In this document: positions 55,074 through 64,000 of the stretch, in pieces
How positions within the stretch are numbered: the stretch's first letter is position 1
How the letters are laid out: each line of letters opens with the position of its first letter
Notes under the pieces: model-generated
Seen by the model: the letters and a program-made list of their open reading frames with translations, nothing else
What the model was told of the DNA's origin: nothing
Database searches by the model: none
Assembly (NCBI GenBank): GCA_030549205.1
Contig: JAUKTV010000005.1
Coordinates: forward strand, 868,001 to 932,000
Direction of reading: 5' to 3'
From: Apiosordaria backusii
Lineage: Eukaryota; Ascomycota; Sordariomycetes; Sordariales; Lasiosphaeriaceae
Length of the DNA: 64,000 nt
Made by a program: the position numbers and the translations under genes

Positions 55074-55476
55074 TGTGACGAACCCCTGTACAGAACCTCT
55101 GAAAGAGATACTCGGTTGAAGGTAACTTCTGACAATTGGTTCGGTGCAGCTAAACAGTGCACAACAAGATGTCTCAATGTAAACACAAGATACCGTGAAT
55201 ACAAGCTGTGATTGCATACTGCGGAACTATCTACCAGCTACCTAGTTCCTCCGTATATATAGACCTGTGATTTTCCCGATCATGGTGATCATTCCGCTCT
55301 TCCCCAATGATCACAATGATCGCTATGATCCCTCTGTGCTTCCCTATTGGTTATGCTCCTGCGGTCACTGTGTCCCTCAGTCTTATTATCCGTGCTCGCC
55401 TGGGCTGCCGTGTCCTTGTTCTGATTGGCTGGTGACCTTGCACTGCTCCACCGTTCCCGACGTTAAGGTTGTGACA
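55074..55476 (-). repeat. 5' LTR (minus orientation), 403 bp
   Basis: Same borders as the left LTR. On the minus strand U3 is rich in TGATC motifs, a TATA box follows at 55261-55254, and transcription probably starts near 55220. Confidence 0.97.
55254..55261 (-). promoter_or_regulatory. TATA box of the retroelement LTR
   Basis: TATATATA, 41 bases upstream of the AGTATGCAA sequence taken as the RNA start. The same box is kept in the other LTR and in the solo LTR at 60.5 kb. Confidence 0.65.
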
Positions 55477-55481
55477 CTACT
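55477..55481. repeat. Target-site duplication CTACT (right copy)
   Basis: Matches 48139-48143. Confidence 0.95.
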
Positions 55482-55760
55482 GTAGTTATCGTCATTGTTG
55501 TTATCGTTATCGTCATCTCCTATATTTTAGTTGTTGTCGGTTTCGTCTGGTTCTTTAATTGGCTAGGTTCTTCTAGGAGGTAGGGCAAGGCTTACCGCAG
55601 AATTTTTCTAAGTCGTCGACATTATCCCTAAGTTACCCTACTTCCTGCGCCGATTATAGCTGCGCAGTGTACTGTGCGCAGGTGCAGCAGGTGCGGTTAG
55701 GTAGAACTTTTAGAGCGCTTTCAAACGGTCGTATTTTTGGCTGTTTTGACGGCTTTTACG
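55482..55760 (-). pseudogene. Tad-like LINE ORF1 relic (5' part)
   Basis: The minus-strand frame here, Asn/Asp-rich just before the insertion point, runs on into the frame at 48,143 (SPLKRLGIEALIRLIMKFV) when the LTR element and one CTACT copy are removed. It contains stops of its own. The start of ORF1 is not clear; the right border given is approximate. Confidence 0.6.
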
Positions 55761-58599
55761 TAGTAGAATATAGTCTGGTACACGTCCTTATAAAGAAAAT
55801 ATTATCGCGCTAAAAAAGCGATATATATCCTTAGAAAAATACAAGTGGTAATCTATTTAGGGTACTGATATTCCTCTTTCCTTAATAACAGCTCCTCCTC
55901 CTTCTATAAATACTTCTCGAGATACGATGGAATTTTGGATGATACGCTGATCATATGCATTGTAGAGCTCCTATTTACTTAAAGGATTGCAAAGTCTACC
56001 TTCCCATATTATCGCTAAAATACACTAGTCTTTTATATATTTAGAATATTAGCGGGTATATGCAGTATCTTGCTGGTTTCGAGAAAATTTTAACCCCAAT
56101 AAACTCCCAGACAATACTAAAATCGCCGGAGTCCTTTACGCAGAACAACACTATCACCGTTACTTTCCCTGCTCGGTTTCCTCTTCCAGTGCTAACAATG
56201 AAGGCGAAGATTGCGATTTAAAGCGCCCAGTGGCATTCGGTTACTACCATTGCTTTAAGATAAAGGATCTAGAGCATTTTAAGTAGTTTAAATAGAACAA
56301 TTATCTAAAACTAGAAAGAAAAGCCTCTGCCGCTACCTCTGTTGCTTCTTCCACTCAAGCTATACTACCATAGCCTTCTGGAATAAATCTATATTACAAC
56401 CCAAGCCTTACATAAAGCAGCGTTACGGCAGCGGCGAACAATAATCGCCTGGCTAGCAAGAAAAATAGCGTTAGCATAGTGTCTATTGACTTACTGCAAA
56501 TTAAGGAAACGTAGGGTATTTAGCGATATTGCATTAAATGCAGTACTAAGAAGCAGTATTACCGGCCTGGGGATCTGATTAAGCTATGTAAGCCAAAGGA
56601 GGCAGTGTAGGTATGCCAATGTTGGAAAATACACTGATAACTGGCGAATATTAAATGTAATAACTGTAGCTTATTTATCTCATCATTAACGCCAAATAGG
56701 AGGAGTAGGTAAGTGGCTTGAGTGGAAGGTACTATCGGCATTTATCAATGCGGTAAAGCTCCAGAATAATTCTAAGTATTGCGTTAACATCTTTAGCGCT
56801 ACCCATTCGAGCTTGCTACTGCTCATTGTTAAATTTATATATTTTTAGGCGTTGTAGACTCAATGCATTTACTTTCGACCATGGCAAGACCAGCAAAAAT
56901 GCCCTTAACTTCTGCGACCAGCTTGTTTTAAAAGATTGGGCAAGTGTCCAGTTCTCTTCTACTTAACTTATTTCCTACGTTTTCTTGGGGTGCTAAGCCG
57001 GGCCGGCGACCCACGAGTCCATCACTGCGCGCGTCCTGGAATACTGCCAGATCTACATCGATCTAAGCAAATCTAAAGTCGGCATTAAAATCTTTTCCAA
57101 GAGCAGGAGAGACTTTACTAGCAATCGCATCAGACTCTACCGTACACTTCGGGATAGTTTTGAATTTGACATAAGTAATAATAAAATTAAGGAGCGTTGT
57201 ATATTGGAGGGCGAACTACTAGTGTGGAACGATGATTATAGAAGAATCAAGCCTTTCCATAAAATCCGCCAGTATATAAGACGATGGGCGTTTTCTCAGC
57301 ACTGCTTATAATTCACCCGTCGACTTAAATAACCATCTCATTATCATATTCTATGACATTTTTCTCCTGGACGACATCGTCTGTATTAAAGAAAGCCATA
57401 ATACAAGGCGGCGACTGCTTGAATCTGTAGTTCGCTATTCCTGGCCGTGCCGACATAGGATCCCGCGAAGTAATCGCATTCTCGTCCTTCAATGCAACCG
57501 AACGCCTCAGCGGAGCATTTCGCTCGAGCCATTATACAGCGCTGGGAAGGATTTGTCAGATTCCGATTGCTCCCTACACCGCTCATATACAAGAGACATT
57601 GTTAACTCTTATCCTCGACAGTCTAACAAACTCGTCAGTCTGGTATCACAGATTCACCACCTCAAGAACCGTTTCTCGCTGGTGTGGTGTGGACACTCAC
57701 TGCTGTCCACAGCCACCCGACATGACGACTAACCTTACTAGCACCTGACAGCAATTACAGGTAGATGTCACGGTCCAACCCCAATGTCGCAGGATAACTG
57801 ATACCCGGCATAGCCGACGGCAGGATCTTGTGAATCCTGCTGGTATTATTGAGTTGGAGTTGCGCTGCTCTACCTGCCATTAACCAAATGGTGGTTCAAG
57901 TGGTGGTTCAGGTGGTCGTCCATGTGGGCTATGTGCTATATTATAGGACCCTTAGGAGGTAGCACGTGGCCCTTGCTCAATGCCGTGCCTTGAGCCACTA
58001 ACAAAGCAGCTTTTTAAGCTTGAGCGACGGTGGGCTCATGTGGCTATTAGAGAAAACGCCTTGGTCTTCTTGATATTCCTACTCTACACACAAAATGTTC
58101 ATTCAAGGTAGGGCTAGCGCATATGCACAGTCCGTACATTATGATATGCAAGATGGCTCAACAACCTTGCGCAGACGGCAAGAACCATTCGGTGCTTTCC
58201 AAACCACCCACCCAACCCGGCATTGCCAATTCTGAGTAAAAGCACCGTTCTACTAAGCTAAGCGGGTTACAGATGCATAAGCGAGCGCCGATTGGGAATT
58301 GCTTGATTGGCTCCTATCTACTGTCTGTAAACTCAAGAGGCTTTCCGCCTCTACAAACAATAAGCTGAAGAGCTCCTTGCAACGTTCTTCCCTCCCTTGC
58401 CAGAAACTATCGACAACGAGGGACCGAGACCACAGAGGGCTCTCATTATAATGCCTACTTACAATACAGAAGGTAGAACGTTAGCTATTTACCGCAAAGT
58501 CCTGGAAAGCATCCGGAGAAAACGGCCTACTGGCAATAGTTTAGAAGGAAGTCTGGTAGATAATTAAGCAATATATATTAGTACTCTTCTATACCTTAT
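55761..58599. other. Decayed repeat DNA, no recognisable genes
   Basis: Stop codons are frequent in all frames and only two very short open frames exist. Pieces of moderate GC (for example 57,000-57,700) alternate with AT-rich stretches, which suggests several overlapping old insertions. I could not assign a family. GGTGGTTCAAGTGGTGGTTC near 57,890 is a short direct repeat. Confidence 0.45.
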
Positions 58600-59640
58600 T
58601 AGAAAACAGGTCCTTACCTAGCCAGTAGCGACATATTAAGATCATCCCGCTTAAAAAACTAGATAAAGGGGACTATACGATTGTAAAGGTATGGAGACTT
58701 ATTTTACTTTTAACAACATTAGGAAAAATATTAAAAGCAGTAATTATAAAGTAAATCTTCTATACAGTAAAGACCTATAGCCTCCTTCCTATTAATTACT
58801 TCAGTATATGTAAATAACAGTTAACTAAATAAGTACTTATATTTCTTTAAAAGCAAATCTATACTACTTAGCAGAGAAGAAAGATTATTAATTTAATTAA
58901 CTTTAACATTAAAGAAGCTTATAACGGAGTATATAAAGAACAGCTAATTTAGAGGATAAGAGTATACGGTATATTAAAATAGCTATATAAATAAATAGAA
59001 GCCTTCTATTCTAAATATATAGCTTCGATCTAAATTAACAAATATACTATAGAAGTATAACATCTACTATAGGCAGGCCTACTCTAAAGCTCTCCTATCT
59101 TATTCTTCTTCTTTAATACAGACCTAATATAGTAGAAGATTGATAATAATGGAGATACAATAGCCTTTATTAATAATTTTATAGCCTAGGTTATAGGTCT
59201 AATAGTATAGAGTATCTATAATGGTATTAAAGCGATTATTAATAATACGCTAAATTGGAAAAGGAGAAGCGGGGCGATATTTAAAGTAGAAAAAACGGTA
59301 GTTATCTACTTTACCTATAAGGCCTATAAAGCTAATTCGGAGCCCTTTATTATTAAAGGCTAAAGTGTTGAGCTGAAGAGTTACGTCAAAGTCCTGGAGG
59401 TAGTTATAGATATTAAGCTTAGGTATAAGGAATATATTATAAAGGTAGCCTCTAAAAAGCTCAAGGTAACGATAAAGCTAAAGCGTTTTAAAGGCCTATC
59501 TCTACATACAGCCCGGCAGCTATTTACATCTATAATTATGCTAATGGTAGACTACGCTTCTAATGTCTGGATATACTAATATAATTAGAAAACCGCACCA
59601 GCTATTAATAGAGTGTAGAGGATCAAGCGAGAGAGATAGT
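58600..59640 (+). pseudogene. RIP-decayed Tad-like LINE reverse transcriptase relic
   Basis: Plus-strand translation with many TAA/TAG stops still shows the RT core of Tad-type LINEs. KIIPLKKLDKGDYTIVKVWR is followed by LGKILKAVI near 58,640-58,760. Near 59,330-59,620 come ELKSYVKVL, LKRFKGLSLHTARQLFT, VDYASNVW and PAINRV. Tryptophan and glutamine codons have become stops, the RIP signature. It is opposite in orientation to the ORF1 relic at 47-55 kb, so it is a different copy. Confidence 0.7.
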
Positions 59641-60495
59641 AGAACACTTCCTCTTCCAGTATAAGAAATAGACAGTATACCAAATAGAGATACTTTAGTA
59701 TACAATTATCTATAGAGGTAATATTTCGTTCTATTTAGGAGGAAAATTGCTATTAAATAATAAAGATTGGACTCTGAATGTTAAGGCCGTTCAGATAACG
59801 ATTCAGTTTGCAATAATTATAGGCCGATTCGACATAAACTAACTGTAAGCTAATTAAAATACTTGACCGACTAACCATTACTCTTCCCTAACCCTATACC
59901 TATTACCTTATACTACGGATAGTAGGTACCGCTTTAGCTGCCGAAAATAGGACGTTAAATATTTAAAAAAAACTGACTTTAAGTTAGCCTATTAATAATC
60001 CTATTAACCTACGAGAATTTATAGAGAAATGGTAAAATAAAGTATATAAGTTAGAATGGACTTTATATAGGCTTTAAGGAGATTAGGGTATATTTTAGGG
60101 AATGTATGCTTTAATCGGTAATAGGTACCCTTTTGGCTTAACTGCCGGGCGTTACTAAATTATTATTGTTAAACTAGGTCCCTGTGAGGCCTAAGTTTAC
60201 AGTGGGTGGCTGCTATTATACTACGTAGTGGAAGCTTAAGTTGGAAAGCCTACCCGTCAGCTACCCGGCACTTGCCCGGCACTTTACTTCACTGCAGAGC
60301 TATTCAAAGGCCTGCATCCTGCTAACCAGTGGGCTAAACTGCCTGTAATTTTATATTCAGGCTACTAAGGCCTACTACTGTAGGCAGTATAAGTGGCCTG
60401 ACCCTAACCCTACGTTGACCTGTACTTTAGGTTAGAAGTGCTCAGTTTCGCGGCCCTTTTATATAGCCGTAAGTCGATTTTTAAAGAGCTGTAAA
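59641..60495. other. AT-rich decayed repeat DNA
   Basis: No frame can be followed. AGGCCT and TATAGG words are frequent, as in other RIP-affected parts of this window. Confidence 0.5.
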
Positions 60496-60918
60496 TGTGA
60501 CGAACTCCTGTACAGAACCTCTGAAAGGGATACTGGGTTGAAGGCTACTTCTGACAATTGGTTCGGTGCAGCTAAACAGTGCACAACAAGATGTCTCAAT
60601 GTAAACACAAGATACCGTGAATACAAGCTGTGATTGCATACTGCGGAACTATCTACAAGCTATCTAGTTCCTCCGTATATATAGACCATGAATCCCTAAG
60701 TACCTCCGTACCTGGATCACACCGGCTCACTAGTGATCGGTGGTGATCCCTCAGAACTCACTATGCTCACCTGGTGAGCCTGGTGATCCGGCTCACCTTT
60801 GCCAAGCAGTGAGCCTTGTCCTACCCTGCAGCCCTGCCGCCGTGTCTCCTTCCTCCGATTGGCAGACATGGCTAGCTGCAGTCTCCACCTGGCCGTGCTA
60901 TATGGTTGGTCTGTGACA
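60496..60918 (-). mobile_element. Solo LTR of a sister subfamily, 423 bp, GTAAA target duplication
   Basis: Starts TGTGACGAAC and ends GGTCTGTGACA. GTAAA flanks both sides (60491-60495 and 60919-60923). About the first 190 plus-strand bases (U5, R and the TATA box) match the LTRs of the young element with only a few changes. The remaining 230 (U3) are unrelated in alignment but also carry repeated GATC motifs. It shows no RIP decay although the surroundings do. Confidence 0.92.
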
Positions 60919-62329
60919 GTAAACCACGCTAACTTAACTGCCTATAAGACCTATAGCCAACTACTAGGCTAGCTAAAATAGCTAAGAATTGGTAAGCCTA
61001 TAGTTAAGTAGGTATATTACTACTATACTAAATTATAGGCCTGTAGGCTCTATAGGTCAGAAGCTATAGAAGGCTTAGCAAGTGGTTTATAGAGCTTAGC
61101 AAACCTCAAGTTTAACTAAACCGTACTCTAGCCTATCTGCCTACTAAGGTATACAAGGTACCGCACGTCAGTCGGTAGGTATATAGTAGAGGTCAAGTAC
61201 AAACCTTACTATAAAGATTATTATAGTAGATTTACAGAAGGCTAGCACTATAATACAATTATTTACCTACTATATTTCTATTCTACAATACCTACATAGT
61301 ACTGTATTCTAATACCCCAGCACTAAGCTATAGGTATCATACATAAGACTTCTGCTACACTGTAAGCTAGTATATAAGCACCAAATTACAGGGCCCTTAG
61401 GCCTATAATTGGCCATACCTATTCTAATAGGTTATAAGCCCGGAAGATACCTAACTAGATTATAGGCTTATAAGCTTAAGCTTAAAGCCTTCCACAAATA
61501 ACGGCTCTAGCCACTGTAAACTACGCTACAAGTAGGCCATAAAATCACTGATTTTAAAGCCCACCCATCAAAGTAGGGTTACAAAGCAAATACTAGGCTT
61601 ACCTTACCTTATTAGGTTTTCCAAAGGCCTATAAGGTTCAAATTTACGCCCGCTATCAAATTTATTACACCGTAAAGCACGTAAAAATTAGGCCTAACAG
61701 GGCACTAAAGGCCTGTAAGCTACAAGCTTACAAAAGCTAGAAATAACCTCCTACCTTAACTATAGCCAGATAGGTAGTTCTACAAATCCTAAAGGCAGGT
61801 AAAAAAGTAAGAAGGCAAAGCGACCTTCTTAGCCACTACTACTACTAGTGGTTACAATAATTTACTACATAAAATAGAGTCTATTCTTCAAAGCTCTTAA
61901 ACACTATAGACCTAGCCCTCTCGCTAAACAAAGCAAACTACAGCTAAAGCCCTAGTTAAAAACAATACTAGGCTAAGATCTTAAAGCCCTATAGGACACT
62001 CTAGCAGCAAGCATACCAAGCCCCCTATAAATTCAAAAATACAAAATACAAAGCCCAGACAGGGGTCTTCCAGAGGGGAAGAATTAGTAGATTCTTACTA
62101 TATACAGGCCTTTACTATTCAATTAAAGAAGCAAAAGGCCTAGATTTAACAGTTACAAAGCGCTATAACTAAAATAGTAAAGTAAATTAAGCTCCTAATA
62201 GCAACTTAAAGCACTTTAAATCGGCCTAAGGCTACTATAACCACTCCTCTAGTAATAACTAAAGCTATATACCAAAAAGCCACAGCAGCCTACCAGCTAA
62301 AGCTTAAGGCTAATAATAGTTCTACTAAA
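60919..62329. other. Heavily RIP-affected AT-rich DNA
   Basis: Dense in TATAGG, AGGCCT and CTATA words with stops everywhere. It may include the LTR and leader of the copia-like relic downstream, but no border is visible. Confidence 0.5.
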
Positions 62330-64000
62330 GTCCTTTATACCACTATTACTACTAAGATAACTAAAAAGGTCTACAAATTCCCTACTAACTAAAAGCTTAT
62401 AGGCCTTAAGAATTTCGATCTATAGAAATAGAGCCTAAATATTATACTATATACTATTAATATAGCTACTTTTACAGAGGACCCTACTATAGTAGCCTAC
62501 TAAAGTAATACTAAACAGGCCCTACTATTAATATTACTTTAAAACAGTATAGCCTTAGGCTCCTAGACTTCTATTTTATAGCAAACAAGCCCTATTAAAG
62601 CCTATAAACTGCTTGTTTAAAAGTATTCCTATAGTACTAAATTATAGTAAAGGAACCTCTATAAGAAATATCACTCCCTAAACTTTTACCAATTTATAAG
62701 CTCTTTAATAGACTTTAATGCTAAATTCTTTAATGCGGTTAGCCAGCTTATACTAGCCGGCATCGATCTTTAGGCTATAAATCAGGTAAATCAATACCTA
62801 TAGGCTATAGAAAAGAGCTTCCTATAGTAAGCTAAAAGGTAATAAAGTACTATATAGACCGCTAAAGCGCTAGGCTAAAATATAGGTACTATTAACCTAA
62901 GCTTTTTAATAGTAAACTTATTAAAAGAACAGTGTATTCCAATCTTTACTACTATTAAAGGCATAGCCTATAAAAGTAAAGAAAGCCCTTATAAAGACGC
63001 TAAAAAGAAGGTCTTTTTAAGCAAAAAGCCTAAAAGTAATGGTAATAGTAGCCTTAGTAGCCTAAGTAACTTACCTTAAAAGAAAAAGAAAAAAGGCTTT
63101 AAAAGATCTAAAGGCCTTAAAGAAAGGCCTAAAGCTAAAGATTTATTTATCTATATAGTAAGCTTCTATAACCTGGCTTTAGGGGTCTTTAAAGACTTTA
63201 ATAGTAATAATAGTAATAAGGGCATTTATATAGTACTTATAAGGTCTGTTAAAGGTGCTAAAAGCACTGAAGGTAAGGCCTTAATAGCACTTTCTTTAAA
63301 AGATATCCTTTTATACGATATTAAATCTACTGACTATATTATTAACAGTCAAAAATAGTTTATTAACTATAAGCCTAATAATAGCTTATTAAGGACAATT
63401 TATATAAAAGGGGGTCTTTTAACGTTTAAGGGCTTTAAAACTGCTATATTTATAGTACTTTTATAGAAAGAACCTCCTAAATATACTAAGCTTAAGCTTG
63501 AAAATGCTCTATATATTCCTTAATTTAACATTAACCTTTTTAATAGTATACTATATTATAAGGTTAGCGGTTAGGTTAAAAAAGAAGTACTATATAGGCC
63601 TAATAAAGCTCCGATAGCGGTATTTAATTTTAAAGCTTTAGGCTTCTTTTTAAAATTATAGAGGGTAAAAAGGCCTATTATTTACTATAATATAAGTTTT
63701 AACGTTATTAGTTAAAAGCGAAAATTAATAGTAGAGCTTTTTAACAGGCCTTTATTTTAAAAGGATAGCTATTCGAAGGTCAATTTAAACCCTTAAAGGC
63801 TTAATAATAGGCCTATAGAATTAAATAGTAATAGTATTATTAGCTTTAATTTAAACGTTTAAAAGGTAAAGCCCTATAGGCTTAAGGGGTCTGAGTCTAG
63901 CTATAAGGAAGGCTATAGTTAGAGTAGACCTAGAGGAATAGAGCTTTATTAGTCTATAAAAGGCCTTAATAGCTTAAGTAACCCCGGTTTTAAAGGATCT
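62330..64000 (+). pseudogene. RIP-decayed Ty1/copia-type Gag-Pol relic (runs off window)
   Basis: The plus strand keeps a copia Gag pattern (LYKKYHSLNFYQFISSL, FNAKFFNAVSQLILAGIDL, NQVNQYL) at about 62,655-62,840. A Lys-rich linker follows, then a degenerate protease and pre-integrase region (SLKDILLYDI, LLTFKGFKTAIF, LKLENALYIP) at about 63,290-63,530. Stops replace Trp and Gln codons throughout (WAERQ-type sites read as TAG). Extensive CpA to TpA change leaves the sequence AT-rich. The element continues beyond base 64,000. Confidence 0.65.

Larger units (their letters stand above)
48144..55476 (-). mobile_element. Full-length Ty3/gypsy chromovirus, 7,333 bp, recent insertion
   Basis: The element reads on the minus strand: LTR, primer site, gag, pol by -1 frameshift, an additional antisense ORF, polypurine tract, LTR. 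LTRs (403 bp, TG...CA) differ at one base (48176 G against 55106 A). A 5-bp duplication (CTACT) flanks it. gag and pol have no internal stops and keep all catalytic motifs, so the copy could be active. It lacks the AT drift of nearby repeats, so it arrived after RIP acted on them, or has escaped it. It is nested in a LINE ORF1. A chromodomain at the end of Pol marks it as a chromovirus, a group that targets heterochromatin. Confidence 0.97.

Noticed and set aside
52978..55119. Long plus-strand frames (for example 54,145-55,119, 324 codons) opposite gag
   Set aside because: They mirror the gag frame on the other strand, have non-protein-like composition and begin or end in the LTR boundary; treated as shadows.
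1..64000. tRNA, rRNA genes and CRISPR arrays
   Set aside because: No cloverleaf with a GGTTCRA T-loop in proper spacing, no rRNA-like sequence and no spaced identical repeats were seen; CRISPR is not expected in a fungal nuclear genome.

Overview
The window is nuclear DNA of a filamentous ascomycete, most likely a sordariomycete close to Neurospora or Podospora. Genes carry short GT-AG introns with CTAAC-type branch sites, the gene set is fungal (ERMES subunit MMM1, exocyst SEC15, CCAAT factor HAP5, TFIIIC tau55), and old transposons show the C-to-T decay at CpA expected of repeat-induced point mutation (RIP). I assembled spliced gene models by hand from splice sites, reading phase and protein continuity.

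Bases 1-45,500 are gene-dense euchromatin. From left to right: the 3' end of an unidentified zinc-cluster protein; a TFC7-like histidine-phosphatase protein; a conserved unknown; a repeat-mosaic stretch (7.6-12.2 kb) around a gene resembling a PD-(D/E)XK-type fungal family; a short-chain dehydrogenase; a GDP-mannose transporter; a CAAX protease (RCE1); a frame-broken unknown; a possible small secreted protein; a 951-residue serine-rich membrane protein; an MBOAT lysophospholipid acyltransferase (ALE1); MMM1 and VPS45 sharing a divergent promoter; a mitochondrial tryptophanyl-tRNA synthetase; mitochondrial ribosomal protein S10 (RSM10) with a large repeat-encoded insertion; FCF2; HAP5; and SEC15. 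Most are housekeeping genes of secretion, lipid synthesis, translation and mitochondria. They are not one pathway.

From about 46 kb to the end lies a transposon graveyard with one young resident. A 7,333-bp Ty3/gypsy chromovirus (48,144-55,476, minus strand) has full-length gag and pol, 403-bp LTRs that differ at one base, and a 5-bp target duplication. It sits inside ORF1 of an older Tad-like LINE, whose reading frame becomes continuous again when the element is removed. The element shows a Tf1-like self-priming site, a textbook -1 frameshift signal between gag and pol, and an antisense spliced ORF coding for a Zn2Cys6-like cluster plus coiled coil. Further right are AT-rich, RIP-decayed LINE and Ty1/copia relics and a solo LTR (60,496-60,918) that shares R/U5 with the young element but has a different U3. 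Two short inverted-repeat elements (MITEs) lie at 16.5 kb and 46.4 kb.

Three genes (TrpRS, SEC15 and the unknown at 19.5 kb) each need one additional base to stay in frame. Two of these sites are poly-C runs, so consensus errors are as likely as real mutations.
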